Part shown: in pieces, positions 23,728 through 35,625 of the stretch
Layout of the letters: each line of letters starts with the position of its first letter
Numbering within the stretch: position 1 is the first letter of the stretch
From: Karstenula rhodostoma CBS 690.94
Lineage: Eukaryota; Ascomycota; Dothideomycetes; Pleosporales; Didymosphaeriaceae
Assembly (NCBI GenBank): GCA_010093485.1
Contig: MU001500.1
Span: 1,312,198 to 1,376,197 of the forward strand
Direction: 5' to 3'
DNA: 64,000 bases
Program-made: the position numbers and the translations under genes
Notes under the pieces: generated by a model
What the model was told of the DNA's origin: nothing
Databases searched by the model: none
What the model saw: the letters and a program-made list of their open reading frames with translations, nothing else

Positions 23728-24411
23728 GGTGGGAAACTGGGACAAGCAGAAGACCAAGTCGCTTTCTTCGCAACACAACCGCCTGGAAATCACGGGGTGG
23801 GAGAAAGTGGGCAAAGGGATGTTGCGGAGACGGATGCTGTCTTAAGTAAAGCTGATTGACGTTGGCTGACACTAGCCAACACTGCAGGGCTCCCTCTCTT
23901 TTATCTTCACCTGGTCGGAGTTGAAGCGCACACCTCGCAAGGAGGGCTGAAACAGGACGTGGACCCTGGCATAGAACAAAGCTCGGCCGACGAGAGACAG
24001 CTGCTGGGGCTTCGGCTTGGGCACCGGAGCATTGGGAGCACCGACAGCAGCAGCGACGGCATGCCCCCGAAGCGCCAGCGGGCAAATTGAAAGCGCCGCG
24101 GCCGTTTCGACACTCGCAGGGCCACGCTGGCTGATTCCGCGCGTACCTTCTAGTAGCAGTGCCATTGCTCGTGCTAGGAGGTGGGACCGGGAAGTGCATG
24201 CTCAAAGGGGAATCAGCCGAGGCATCGGCAAGCAGGCGAATCGGAGGAAGCGCCATTCATTCATCCTCAACTGTCGTCGCTGATGCTTGCCAACACTCGC
24301 GAACATGATCTGCCCAACCAGGTCCATCCTTCGCAAGCCACGCTTACAGTAATCACTTTAATCGGGCTACATGCTTGTAACGCGACAATACATTCCTTCT
24401 GCCTGCCTACT
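23728..24411. other. Intergenic region between the P450 promoter and the UstYa remnant
   Basis: About 680 bases. I searched the minus strand here for the C-terminal HxxHC motifs expected of a UstYa protein and found none. Nothing else recognised. Confidence 0.5.
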
Positions 24412-24870
24412 TGCGCTCGTCAGACTTGACCCACTTTACGTGGTTGATCGTACCCGAGGCCTTCCGGGACCATGTCGAGCCATGCTTTCTGCGTCTCCTT
24501 ACTCCAAAAGTCCGATGCGTTCTCCGGGGCGAAGACAGTACTTGGCTTGAAGCTGACGATTTGCTGAAAGACTGCAAAAGGTCAGCATTGTGGGGTAGAG
24601 CAAATAAGACATGTCTGTGCATCTAGGCGCGAATCCCGATGTCCCCAGCAAATTCGTACGAGTAGCTTTTCCTCCATTTCCATCTCTTCTCGACCAGTAA
24701 CCCTAGGATAACAAGCAATAGCGCCGTATCAAAGATCCACCGGTATGGCTTGATTTTGCTCCAGCTTGTCCTATTCTTCTTCTTCTGCCCTGGCCGTGTA
24801 CCTGCTTCTTCCTCCCAGTCCTCCACGTCGGGGACGGTGGGTGAGATGGGACGCGCGTGTGGTGTGGGGT
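24412..24870 (-). pseudogene. UstYa-like (DUF3328) oxidase remnant, N-terminal half only
   Basis: Two minus-strand segments match the start of UstYa-family proteins, which catalyse oxidative cyclisation in fungal RiPP and related pathways. Segment one (about 24640-24870) has a basic linker, then the membrane helix IFDTALLLVILGLLVEKRW, then SYSYEFAGDI, the family's 'Y...GD' motif. Segment two (about 24440-24560) reads FQQIVSFKPSTVFAPENASD followed by WSKETQKAWLDMVPEGLGY, the typical next block. Defects: no in-frame ATG before the first segment, no GT at the expected donor after GDI (the sequence is GGGATT), and no catalytic HxxHC repeats before the next gene. I read it as a decayed copy; an unusual short gene with an upstream exon is possible. 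Confidence 0.65.
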
Positions 24871-25352
24871 GTGGGGTGAGGAGGGGCGGAGACGCGGAGT
24901 CGGGCCAACCACGCTACCGATTCTGTACCATCGTCAAGGACCTCAGAGCCCCCTCAGAGCCCAGCATTGCCCCAGACCTTGTCCCGGAACCCACCAATAT
25001 CACACCTGCAGGAATGGGGCGATCGAGTCCCGCCATCACATATGCACTTGTTGCTCGTACCAGTATCACAGAGAAGATCTATCAACACTATACGAACTGA
25101 GCAAAAGGTTCAATCAAGTGAACTATGCATCACACCTATCGGGGTCAGAGGCCTGAGATCGCGCGGTGCAAGTTCCAACCCATGACCTCCGCTGCTCGAC
25201 CCTCAGTCTGATACCGATTGTCTTTCCTTGAGTTTCCCCGAAGCCTCTAGTCATCGCCGCTACTGTATACAGTTCACTTGTGGAGTTGTCGGGTCCGGCC
25301 ATGTGGGCAACGAAGCTGTAGAGAAGGCGGTCTCTAGAGGCCTAAGCAGCTT
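24871..25352. other. Intergenic region
   Basis: About 480 bases upstream of the UstYa remnant and downstream of the minus-strand orphan gene. No coding or RNA gene supported. Confidence 0.45.
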
Positions 25353-26792
25353 TCATGTGGGAGTTCTACGGAGAGCGAAAGCTTCCTCGGATTTTGCACG
25401 GTTCCGAGCGTGCATCCGCCGCTTTGCAGTCAACTCGCTTACTTGGAAAAGTTCGGGAGACACCCCTCCATTGTGCGAGAGGCGAGACCGCGCAACAGTA
25501 ACCGAGTCGCGATGACCCCGGAACTTCATCTCAGAGTCGTCTATATTTGAGAGACGGCGATCCGCCAGCGGTTTTCTGATCTGGTCGGGCAATGTTTCAG
25601 GGTCCGGAACAACCAGCATTGATTCCTCACCATTATTTGGTTTGGGAACTCCGAGCTTGTCCGTGGCTTCTGATACGTATTGCGATAGTGGTCTCGATGG
25701 CCAAGCTGTACCGGGCGTCGAAGTCGAACATGAAGGAGAGCCGCTCGTCCTCTGACTGTTCGATGGTGCTCTTATTGCAGCATTTCCATCGTCATCTGCA
25801 ATGGAATTCACAGACCGAGTATGACCTTCATCGTCGGGGAACACGATGACCTGGGGTGCAAAAGATTCCAGTCCGGGTCCCCTGCCCCGATTCCATTCGT
25901 ATAGCTTGGAATTTACATGTTCCAATCCGCCTTGGGACGCCGAGTTAATTGTTTGGAGTGCCCGGTTTGCCACGGAAGTCTTGCGGTGAATTGTTTTGTT
26001 GTCCTCGGTTGGGACATCGTCCCAGACGACTTCGTGACAACTACCGGCCGACTTTATGGTCTGCATTGTTGGAGTCGCAGTACCGAGATCCGGTTTGCGG
26101 GGTGGGACCTTGCCTTCGGAGGTCGGCGCGAGGGTAACAACGTGTACGTCCGTCTTGGTCAAGGCCGGCTCTGCAATTACACTTTTGATTCCCGGGCGTG
26201 AGCATGAAGGGTACCCTCGGACAGTTTGATGCCTTTTGGTAGTCAACTTGCCTTGGCTCTCGTCTCTCTCGGATGTGTTGAGGAATATATCGCTTGAATA
26301 TGGTTTCAAAGACGGGACTGTTCGCACTCTTGTGGCATCAAACCCCTCGAACTCAACAGTCTTAACACGCCGCAAGGAAAGGGATGTCCTATGGGGCTCT
26401 GTCGATCTGCTAGAGTTTATGGTAGGTTCGTCAGGTGTATCTTCGGCGTTTGGTACATGTTTCATGCTCGACTTGAGTGATGCCTTGGACCTCTCACGGT
26501 GGGCTTCTCCGGGTTCTTGTGCTACCCGAATTGGCGCGGAAAGGGAAACGGTCGAAATTTCTGGTATGCCAGGACTTGAGCGTTGTGAGTCGACGCGCTG
26601 AGAAGAGCTACTTGTGGTTCGTGCATTCCGCGTTCGCAGTGGCTCGACGTGTATTGCTTCCGACGTATGCGTACCTTGAATTGGCTCTTCACCGGAAAAC
26701 GGTGACCAGAAAGTCTCGGGCTCAGAATCCGATGTTGTGAGCCAGTCATGAAGACTCGGTAGCATAGATCTGTCGCGAGGACGCGGGGTCAT
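25353..26792 (-). CDS. Orphan low-complexity protein of unknown function
   Basis: Single open frame of 479 aa from the first ATG (MTPRPRDRSMLPSLHDWL). I recognise no domain. The composition is rich in Ser, Thr, Arg and Pro and is largely disordered, with many S/T-P and R-x-x-S sites suggesting a phosphoprotein. One more ordered stretch is GLESFAPQVIVFPDDEGHTR near the middle. The open frame continues 61 codons upstream without ATG. Coding status rests on the long open frame without stops on one strand; base composition of codon third positions is weakly biased, so confidence is moderate. Confidence 0.55.
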   Translation of the reverse strand: MTPRPRDRSMLPSLHDWLTTSDSEPETFWSPFSGEEPIQGTHTSEAIHVEPLRTRNARTTSSSSQRVDSQRSSPGIPEISTVSLSAPIRVAQEPGEAHRERSKASLKSSMKHVPNAEDTPDEPTINSSRSTEPHRTSLSLRRVKTVEFEGFDATRVRTVPSLKPYSSDIFLNTSERDESQGKLTTKRHQTVRGYPSCSRPGIKSVIAEPALTKTDVHVVTLAPTSEGKVPPRKPDLGTATPTMQTIKSAGSCHEVVWDDVPTEDNKTIHRKTSVANRALQTINSASQGGLEHVNSKLYEWNRGRGPGLESFAPQVIVFPDDEGHTRSVNSIADDDGNAAIRAPSNSQRTSGSPSCSTSTPGTAWPSRPLSQYVSEATDKLGVPKPNNGEESMLVVPDPETLPDQIRKPLADRRLSNIDDSEMKFRGHRDSVTVARSRLSHNGGVSPELFQVSELTAKRRMHARNRAKSEEAFALRRTPT

Positions 26793-27658
26793 GGCTTCTT
26801 TGTAATGCGAACAGGTTTGTGGGTTCGGGGGGTAGTTGCGTTTCGGGGAAGGATAACACGCCCCGAGGTGTGGTGGAAACACGCGGCTTGTAGGTTGTAG
26901 GTAAAGATGGGCGTGCGTGTGCGTGGAAGAGAAGGATGCAGAGGTGAATCGACGAACGGCCAGGGATAGTCCCAAAGCTCACTGACGATGCTCTCAAGGT
27001 AAGTGGCTCCTTCCGGAGAAGTGCCTCGGCTGGGAAGGGCCGCGCACCGACGGAAGGTGCAACCCATTGCGAAGCTACGAGGTGAACAGAACATGGCATG
27101 TGCCTGTATTGCCGATGGCTACAGTTGAAGGGAGGTCGTGGGGGTATTTGAAGATGCGTAAAGGTACATGTATGGTAGCAGGTAGCAGGTAGCAGGTAGT
27201 AGGTAGCAGGTAGTAGGTAGCAGGTAGTAGGTAGCAGGTAGTAGCTGGCACTAGGTACCCGTCTCTAGTGCCGCGCTTGCCTGCCGGACCAAGGCTAGTG
27301 GGACGCCGCGCAAACCGGCCTTCAGCGACTCACAACCGCCCTCACACCCTCGTGCCCTCCCATCTTCACGTCGGTGAGGCTCCGATGAAGCTTCGCTTCG
27401 TACCTTGCAGCAGGTAGCCCTGTGCGCGATGCTACCGACGTCGAGACGCCTCCAATATCCGGATAGGCGGCCAATGCTGGCCCCAACGGAATCACCGAGC
27501 GCCATGGCAAAAGCATTGCAGCTTCCCCTTCCAGGGCCAAACACCGGAGCACGTGCGGCCTTGCTTGCAGGTGTGCTGCGCTTCTGCAGCGTATTAATAT
27601 AGGAAGCTGTGCCTGCTGGCATCGAGCACTCGAGCACACGACCACATTGCTCCCAACG
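26793..27658. other. Divergent intergenic region
   Basis: Shared upstream DNA of the orphan gene (minus) and the phytase-like gene (plus). Contains the 7-bp minisatellite at 27174-27243. No gene supported. Confidence 0.5.
27174..27243. repeat. 7-bp minisatellite GGTAGYA, ten units
   Basis: Ten exact head-to-tail heptamers. The first three are GGTAGCA; from the fourth unit GGTAGTA and GGTAGCA alternate strictly, so the array has a 14-bp higher-order period. It lies about 380 bases upstream of the minus-strand orphan gene and about 415 bases upstream of the phytase-like gene. Confidence 0.95.
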
Positions 27659-29508
27659 ATGATGAACTCGTTGTCTCTCGGTCTGTTCGCGGTTCTGCAG
27701 TTTGGTAGCGTTGCTGCGTCTCCCATAAGCTACGCTGCCCAGTCGGTCAACGAAACGAACTGCAACGGCAAGAAGTTCGTCTACGAGGAGCTTGCGGGCT
27801 GGGGTACCTTGCCCGGCGATGCTCGTGATAAGTTTGGAGATAGCATCGGAGGCATTGGGAGCGCTATCGCATTGGACAAGAAGTCGTGGAAGAAGAAGTC
27901 CGGAAAGAAAGAAGCATACGAGGGCATTCTTTGGGGGCTCCCTGACAGGGGCTGGAACACCCAAGGAACTCAGAATACCCAGTCGCGACTGCACAAATTC
28001 AGCGTCTCGTTCGACATTGTCACCGCCACCAAGGACAGACCTGCCTCTCCAAACTTCCACCTCAAATACCTCGACACTCTTCTGCTCACTGGCCCGGATG
28101 GCAAGCCAACCACAGGTATGAATATGGTCCCGCTACATTGTCCGTTGTGACTTCATCTAATGTCCCCCATAGGTTTAGACGCGGATGCGACTGGACATGC
28201 ATCGTACCCTGGTTTCCCCGACCTTCCCGTCGCAACTTGTAAGTAACCACCTACATGTTTACACCCATGCTAACAATAGCAGACACTGGTGATGGTTTTG
28301 GCGGCGCTGGTCCGGGCGGCAAACGCATTGCTATAGATACCGAAGGTCTTGTCATCGGTGACGGTGGCTCGTTCTGGATCAGCGATGAGTATGGTATGTG
28401 TCTCTGGGACGACTGTTAGCGATTTATCCGACTAACCAAGCCCAGGGCCGTACATCTACCAGTTCGACAAGCGGGGCAGGATGATCAATGCCATCCGCCC
28501 TAATGATGCTTTGATTCCTGTCCGCAATGGCACCGAGAGGCATGTCCCATTGCTCCCTCTATATTGCACCTCTAATCCTGGGTAGCTTCAATGCCGCTTC
28601 GCCGCCAATCTACAACCAGGATTTCGTCATCACGCCTGAGGATCCGGATAGTGGTCGTGGTAACAATCAAGGACTTGAGGGCCTCACAGCCTCTCCTGAT
28701 GGCAAATACCTGTACTCGCTACTGCAGAGCGCAGCGTTAGTAAACCAACAATCTGTTCAGGTGCAATAATGACCGTGTTCAGGATCCAAGAAGGAGGTTC
28801 GAAGTCCAAGAATCGCCGCTATGCCCGCCTGCTAAAGTATCGTCTGAAGGGCAAGAAGCCCGAGTATGATGCCGAATATGTAGTTCCGCTACCCATTCTT
28901 CCTACGGAGAAAGTTGCTGGCCAGTCGGAAATTCATTTCATCTCGGACAACCAATTTCTCGTGCTCGCCCGCGACTCAGGCTCTGGCCACGGACAGGATA
29001 GCTCCGAATCCATCTATCGTAACGCAGATGTCTTTGACATCTCCAAAGCTACAAACATCAAGGATACGAAGAACGACGCCACTGGAGGTGCTATTGCGAG
29101 CCCCAAGGGTGTGCTCAATCCTGACGTTGTGCCGGCGCAATACTGCCCCTGGCTATCCTTCAACAATAATGACCAGCTGAACCGCTTTGGAGTGCACAAC
29201 GGGGGCGAGCAGGATGCGACGCTGCTTAACGAGAAGTGGGAGAGCTTGGCTCTGCTCCCAGTCGATGGAAAGTTCAAAACGAAAGGTGACGGGGACGAGT
29301 ACTATCTCATCTCGATCTCGGACAACGATTTCATCACCCAGAACGGTCAGTCCTCTCTACATGCAAGCCATGGTTCAATGCTAACCTCGGTCATCCAGGA
29401 TACATCAACTCTGGGAAGAACAAGTTTGCTGATGTCTCTGGCTTCAACCTCGATACGCAGGTCCTCGTCTTCAAGGTAAGACTGCCGAAGGGGGCTAAAC
29501 CTCTATAA
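27659..29508 (+). CDS. Secreted phytase-like esterase (esterase-like activity of phytase family)
   Basis: Extracellular beta-propeller-like enzyme of the PF13449 type; the substrate is not established for fungal members. Seven exons: 27659-28115, 28173-28238, 28283-28393, 28446-28539, 28586-28735, 28783-29345 and 29399-29508, giving 516 aa. Start MMNSLSLG gives a signal peptide ending near residue 20. Family landmarks are FVYEELAGWGTLP, RDKFGDSIGGIGSAIA, GLPDRGWNTQGT, DTEGLVIGDGGSFWISDEYG, NNQGLEGLTASPDGKYLY, and SISDNDFITQNGYINSG across the last intron. All junctions keep the frame. Intron 4 (28540-28585) uses a GC donor (AG/GCATGT), forced by frame because no GT site fits. Confidence 0.88.
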
Positions 29509-31283
29509 TGGCTGTTCAATGCAATCCAAGTAGAGTAGATCACGAAATACAAGTCCACGTTATCAAAGCTTGTGAATGGGAGTCGATCGTGCTGCGAATA
29601 TTGAGATCGCCATTTTCGGCTGCCACAGGCTAACGATACCCGCGCCCTCACTGCCCTTCAACAACACCATAAGCGAGCGATGTCCTCCACGCTTAAACGA
29701 TAAGACCAAATGCCAGCTGAACGAGGTTAGGCCAGTGCTACACGGGTCAGCGGACATCCTTGAGGGGGTTTCGCCCGCCTCCGCTTTACACGTGCAGCTA
29801 TCAGCTATCACGCACTTATTGTCGGCTGGTCTCATCTAATGTCCATGGCCACCGGATGCCTTTTTCGTGCGTGTTCATCTGCATCCCATCACAACCTCTG
29901 GAGCGGTGCGCCATGTCTAAGATTAAAGTGCACTCTTCCATGCCGGCTTCGGCACCAACCATCAACACGCCTTCTATGGTTGCGTTTCAACAACCGCTCA
30001 TGGGACTAGGTAAAGGAGCGCATAGATCTCTATCAAGTATGTGAGTGTTCATGTAGCTCAATTTTAAGGACAATTGCAACCGTGATTGGTTTTTACCCAT
30101 ATGGACTCGGATCTGGCCGTGAAGCGGTAATGAACGTAGGAGCGGACCCACGAAGCCGTGAGTAGTTCTTGCTCGGTGATCTTACTAGCCCGTGTTAGTC
30201 GACAACCTGCCAATACACACCTGGACAGCGTCGGGCGCGTCCAAGGCATCGATGCCATGTGCACGTGGCGGCATTCGTCAAGGAAACCCCCGAGCTGGAG
30301 CCGAACCGTCAGCCAGTCTCCTGGGACGGTCTGGACTTATGCATCAGATGCGGCTACTAGGATATGCCACGGTATCGGCTTCGTTCCCAGCCCATCGAGC
30401 CTCCTCACCTAGCGCTCAGTAATGCAAACACTTCACGATCGCAGTAGCCGCAGCTCTCAATTTCTGGAGTCTGGCCATCTGCACGTACGCTATGTGAAGA
30501 AAAGTTGATTCTTGTTGCTCGCATGTTTTCAAACCGTTATTCTATCAGCAGCTGACATTTCATCCGGGTTCCTGCATGCCATAGGTACACGATCGCTGGA
30601 TTTATCGCCATGAGCACCGATTGAGCCTTCGCGCGCTTGATTCGTAATGATAAGCCGTGTGCTTCAAATATAAGAACATATCAAGCTGTTTTGAGTGCAA
30701 GACTTGATCGTCTGATCTGGGTCTCGTCAAGTTCCCGAGTCTTGCATCAATATGTGGAATATGCATGTCTCTTGAGTCATGAAGGCCTCAGCTACCTACG
30801 CACGCCTTGTCAAGCACTCATAGCATCCCACACTTGCACTCAAAAGAGGCAGATACGATGCCTAGCCCTTCGCAAATTGCCACGCGTATGCTCGGAATCC
30901 CGCTCCGCACCTCAGCTCATGCACTAGTGTCTTGGAGCGGACACTAAGGGCACCCCGCATCATACCCCGGCTTGCCCCGGATTTGCTCAGTCCTTGGTGG
31001 CCAGCATCCCGCGATCTGGAACCGCCTGGTGGCTATGTCCGCGTCTGCGCTTGCGGCTGTCGAGTCCCGAGCAATCCGGAATACCAATCGTAGGTATAAA
31101 CACCATGGCGCGCACGACCGATGCCTGCAGCAGCGACGACGACTTTTCTCCTTCTAGTTGTCTTGCGATTCATGAGCTCTGCTGCTCACTTCTGCTCACA
31201 AACCCTCTCTTGACTGGGTCATCGGTTGTCGACGGTCTCATTTCGCAATCCTCTTGTCACGCTCCAGACCACAGTTTTATCAC
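29509..31283. other. Intergenic region, about 1.8 kb
   Basis: Between the phytase-like esterase and the TRI12-type transporter. No ORF here shows a domain or convincing coding bias. The last 200 bases hold a TATA-like box and a pyrimidine-rich leader for the transporter. Confidence 0.5.
31095..31100 (+). promoter_or_regulatory. TATA-like box of the TRI12-type transporter
   Basis: TATAAA about 185 bases before the ATG at 31284. Positional evidence only. Confidence 0.35.
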
Positions 31284-33292
31284 ATGGCCGAAGAAAAGGC
31301 CGGAGCCGTAATGGCAGAGTCTATTGGAAAGAATGACACTGAATCCAATCACATCGAAGATGTACATGTCGTGAAAAAAGTGCACGCTGATGGGCATGTG
31401 GATCTCGTTGATGCCCACGCCATTGGAGGAGCGTTCGAGGAGATGCCAAAAGGATACTTCTGGAGTGTCCAGTTCATCGGCACCGTAATTGTACGTTTTA
31501 AGATCCAGTGACTTAGCCACAAAGCGAATCTAACATTTCACAGGCAGTGTGCTGCGGAAGCATTTGTGCCTATCTCGGATGGGTGTTGCCTGCAAATACG
31601 CTGTACGTTGATCTTCTTCTTCTCGGACAACTCGTTCTAACTTGTCAGTCTGTTGATCAATGAGGATATCGGGCCCTCCACGAACCTCAACTGGGTAGCA
31701 ACAATCTGGACCATTGGCTCAGCAATCGGTTTCCTCCTTGTCGGCCGCTTATCAGACATCTTCGGGCGCAAGTGGATGGTCATTGGAACCAATGTACTCG
31801 GTCTTTGTGGATGCATTATCGGCGGCACCGCAAAGAACATTGATACCCTCGTTGGCGCCAATCTGATGAATGGAATCGCTGCTGCAGGACAGCTTTCCTT
31901 CGGCATCGTGCTCGGCGAGCTGGTACCGAACAAGCACAGAGGACCAATCGTGACACTGGTGTTCTTCTCGTCCATGCCGTTTGCTGGTAGGCCTAATCGT
32001 GCCAACTAGAGGAATACCATGCTGACAATATGCAGTCTTCGGACCGATCATCGCTCGAACCTTCATCTTGAAAACGGCAGCTGGGTGGCGCTGGTCGTAT
32101 TACCTTGGCATAATCCTTTCCGGCATCACCATCATCCTGTACCAATTCCTCTACCACCCTCCCACCTACGACCAGCTCCATGTCTCGGGAAAAACAAAAT
32201 GGCAACAGTTTAAGGAACTGGACTTTGTGGGCATCTTCCTCTTCATCGCCGGCACTGTGCTCTTCTTGATCGGCCTGAGCTGGGGCGGAACCACGTACCC
32301 ATGGAAGTCTGGTAAGTTATCGACAGCTCATCTATATATATAAGCCGCTAACGTACACAGCTGCCGTTCTCTGTACTATCGTCCTCGGAGCTGCTATACT
32401 CGTCGCCTTTGGCCTGTACGAGCAATACGTTTTTAAAGGCCAGGCCATCATGCCACCGCGTCTGTTCAAGAAACTCGAATACGTCGCCATTGTCATGGTT
32501 GCCTGCGTAGGCGCCATGGTATACTACGCACTTACCATTCTCTGGCCCACCATCCTCGGCACCGTCTACACGACCGACGTCATCAAGATCGGCTGGGCGT
32601 CTTCCGTCGTCGGAGGTGGTATCCTGCTCGGTCAGGTCTTCGGAGGCTTCGCTCTCTCCTACCTGCCCAAGGTCAAGTGGCAGCTCATCATCCTCTCCAC
32701 GCTGGGCACCGCATTCCTGGCCGGCGAGGCCAGCCTGAAGCCCGACGGGTACGCGACGTTCATCACGCTCGGCGTGCTCGCAACCTTTGTCATCGGCTGG
32801 GTCGATAATATATCCTTCCCCGGTGTGACACTCCTCTGGGAATCCCAGGACATTGGGCTTGCGACGGGCGTACTTGGTTCCATCCGCGCTATTGGCGGTG
32901 CCGTCGCGCAGACAGTCTACGTGTCAATCCTGCAGAACAAGGTCGCTACGTATCTGCCTGAATTTGTCGCTCCTGCCGCCACCAATGCAGGATTGCCTAC
33001 ATCTTCCCTCCCGCAACTCTTCGCTGGTATCACCGCTGGCAATTTTACTTCCGTTCCTGGAATCACGCCCGAGATCATCGCCGTTACTGGTGCAGCCACG
33101 CAAAAGGCGTACATTGAGAGCTTCAAGATCGTGTTCTACGCAACGATTCCGTTTGGCGTGCTGCTGATCATCTTCAGTGCTCTGAGTCCCAACTTTGAGA
33201 AGTATCTGAGCATGAATGTAGCGAAGCGATTGCAGAATCTGAAGAGCGAGCTGCAAGGCGAGGGAAGGGAGAGGGAAGGCGACGCAGTCTAG
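31284..33292 (+). CDS. MFS transporter, TRI12 (trichothecene efflux pump) family
   Basis: Predicted 14-helix membrane exporter (DHA2-like). Exons are 31284-31490, 31544-31602, 31649-31986, 32036-32311 and 32361-33292, giving 603 aa, a usual length. Landmarks: NLNWVATIWTIGSAIGFLLV, then GRLSDIFGRKW (MFS motif A), GELVPNKHRG, GWRWSYYLGI, a cytoplasmic loop KTKWQQFKELDFVGIFLF, and LWESQDIGLATGVLGSIRAIGG near the end, all typical of the fungal TRI12 family. The short second exon (59 nt) encodes part of the first helix. TRI12 relatives include toxin and siderophore pumps but many have no known substrate, and no biosynthetic genes flank this one. A general efflux role is inferred. Confidence 0.88.
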
Positions 33293-34009
33293 AGCACCCT
33301 CCAGTACTTGCGCATCATGTAACGATATGTATATTGTTTTGGGTGTCAAATCGCATTACGAGTGAGATTTGCAACCAACGTCTTGACTTGACAAAGCCAA
33401 GATGAGCTGGGTGCTCTCGCCGTGCGGTAGTCTCTCTTGGCCGACCTGCGCAAAGACTGTAACCAGAGCACATCAGCTCAAGTGAAGATCTCCTGAAGTA
33501 GCGTCAAACTCGCTGCGTAGTCGGCAACACATGCTTCCCAGCCCGAGCAACCGCGAAAACGGCAAGTTTAGGCTTTTCCGCGGCGGTGGCTGCCTGCGGA
33601 GTACACTCCGGTGTGCCCACGACCTGCGTTACTCGTCAGTAGCGGATATCGTGTGCCAGCACGGTCAGATGACCTTCCCGTCTTTCGTTCACCTGCTTGT
33701 TAGCATCATGAAGATCACATATGAGACAGGTAATGCGCGGTTTGCAGCAACCGACCAGGAATCCGCCCTTCATGCATTACGCAGTAGATACAAAAAAGCG
33801 CACATGGGTACTATAGTATCAGAAATAATACAATCGTGAAATCTTCACCCCTGTCACATCCCCTGATCCACCCAGTCTATATCTACCCTGACGGAGGAGG
33901 AAAGGCGGGGTTAGCGGTCTTTGAACATACCCAAAGGAAACACAAGTCAGCGAGCATCGGTCTGAGAAAAACGGCTTTGACCGAGAGAGACTGGTGAAAT
34001 GAGGTGGGT
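33293..34009. other. Convergent intergenic region
   Basis: About 700 bases of 3' flanking DNA between the TRI12-type gene (plus) and succinyl-CoA ligase beta (minus). No gene recognised. Confidence 0.5.
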
Positions 34010-35625
34010 TTAGATACCGAGGGTGAATTCGACACCAACGTCAATGTCGCGCGCCATCTTCACCACCTTGGAGAACTGAACAGACTTCTCAGCGGCGGCC
34101 TGGAGGTCGTCGATGGAGAAGATCTTGAGGCCAGACTCGTTGATCTAAGACAATGTTAGCTATGCGTCACACCCAAGTGGCCAAAGAGCTTACTAGCTTG
34201 TGTGCCTGCTCCATGTTGGTTCCCTGCAACCGGGCAATGATGGGTATCCTCAAGTTCATGGTCTCAACAACTGAGATGAGACCCTTGGCAATCGCATCGC
34301 ATCGCACAATGCCACCAAAGATGTTGACAAAGATGGCAGTGACCTTGGGGTCAGAGGTGATGAGCTCGAAAGCCTGCTTGATGGCCTCGGGGGTGGCACC
34401 TCCACCAACGTCCAAGAAGTTGGCTGGCGAACCGCCGTTCAGCTTGATAATATCCATGGTGGCCATGGCAAGACCGGCACCGTTGACAAGGCAGCCAATG
34501 TCACCGTCAAGCTTGATGAAGTTGAGACCGGAAGCAGCGGCCTTGACCTCATCGGCGTCCTCCTGGGTAACGTCCCTCCACTCGAAAACCTCCTTCTGTC
34601 GGAAGTCGGCGTTGTCGTCAAAGTTCAGCTTGGCATCCATAGCAAGGACACGGTGATCGGTGGTCTCGGAGAGAGGGTTGATCTCGATCTGGGTAGCGTC
34701 CCTCTCCATGAAGACCTTGTACAGGTTCTGGATGGTCTGCTTGGCCTCCTCGATGCACTGCTCCGAGAAGCCGAGCTGGTTGGCAATGTTGCGCGCGATG
34801 TCGTCGGTGACGCCCTCGTGGATGTTGATGTGGGTGGTGATGATGGCCTCCGGGTGCTCCTTGGCCACGGCCTCGATGTCCATGCCGCCCTGCGACGAGG
34901 CGACGATGACGGGGCCTTGCGAGGCGCGGTCCATGAGGACGGCGAGGTAGAACTCGCGACGGGCAAACTTGCGCTCGACAATGTAGACGGCATTGCAGAG
35001 CCGGCCGGCGGCTCCAGTCTGCTTGGTGATGAGCTTGTGGCCGATCATCTGGTCGGCGAGGATAGCCGCTTCACGGGGCCTGTAGGCAAATGTCAGCGCG
35101 GGTTCCTGCACATTGCGCCAGGCAGGCTACGTACGAGTAGACAACCCGGACACCGCCTTTGAAGCCGTTGTCGAAGGTGCCCTTTCCTCGGCCGCCAGCA
35201 AGGACCTGTGCCTTGATCACGGCGTCTTCTCCGCCTGCATCGAGTCAGCCAGTGCACGGCGAAGCTGCGCGTCTGGGCAGCTGCATACCAATCTCCTTCG
35301 CAACCTTCTCAGCTTCCGCGGCGCTTGTCGCGACGCCGCCCTTGGGCACGCCGATTCCATACTGCATGCTCCATTAGCGCCATGCGTTGCGGCCAGATGT
35401 GCCATTGCCATGCTCCCGTACCGACTCCAGCAGGCTCGCGGACCTGTACTCGTGTATCGACAAGAATCTGCTCTGCTGTGCGACCGACGGCCTCGATGAA
35501 GTCTTCTGCGCCCCGTCAGCATTCGTCCCCAATTGCGATGCACCCGCGCGTCGCAGGCTGGGACAACGTACGGCAGCAGCGCGCAGAGCGCCTGTGAGCG
35601 GCCGGCAGCGGGCGAGGTTGTACAT
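34010..35625 (-). CDS. Succinyl-CoA ligase beta subunit, mitochondrial
   Basis: TCA-cycle enzyme subunit forming succinate, CoA and ATP or GTP with the alpha subunit in the mitochondrial matrix. Six exons: 35572-35625, 35422-35505, 35289-35361, 35135-35234, 34194-35079 and 34010-34144, giving 443 aa. The N-terminus [18 protein letters not shown] is a mitochondrial presequence; the mature part begins near [23 protein letters not shown]-grasp landmarks are [46 protein letters not shown], and [19 protein letters not shown] with [11 protein letters not shown]. All splice phases agree. It is divergent from the DUF3245-like gene with only 227 bases between the two ATGs. Confidence 0.95.

Noticed and set aside
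25150..25215. tRNA-like T-arm on the minus strand (GGGTTGGAAC near a GGTATCAGAC D-arm-like stretch)
   Set aside because: The B-box core has a substitution and the T-stem does not pair; no acceptor or anticodon stem could be drawn.
27251..28060. 269-codon minus-strand ORF
   Set aside because: Overlaps the promoter and first exon of the phytase-like gene on the other strand; no domain.
31105..31311. Upstream ORF overlapping the TRI12-type start codon
   Set aside because: Its ATG lies only 5 bases after the TATA-like box, so it is probably upstream of the transcription start.
34653..35162. 169-codon plus-strand ORF
   Set aside because: Antisense shadow of succinyl-CoA ligase beta, produced by its strong codon bias.
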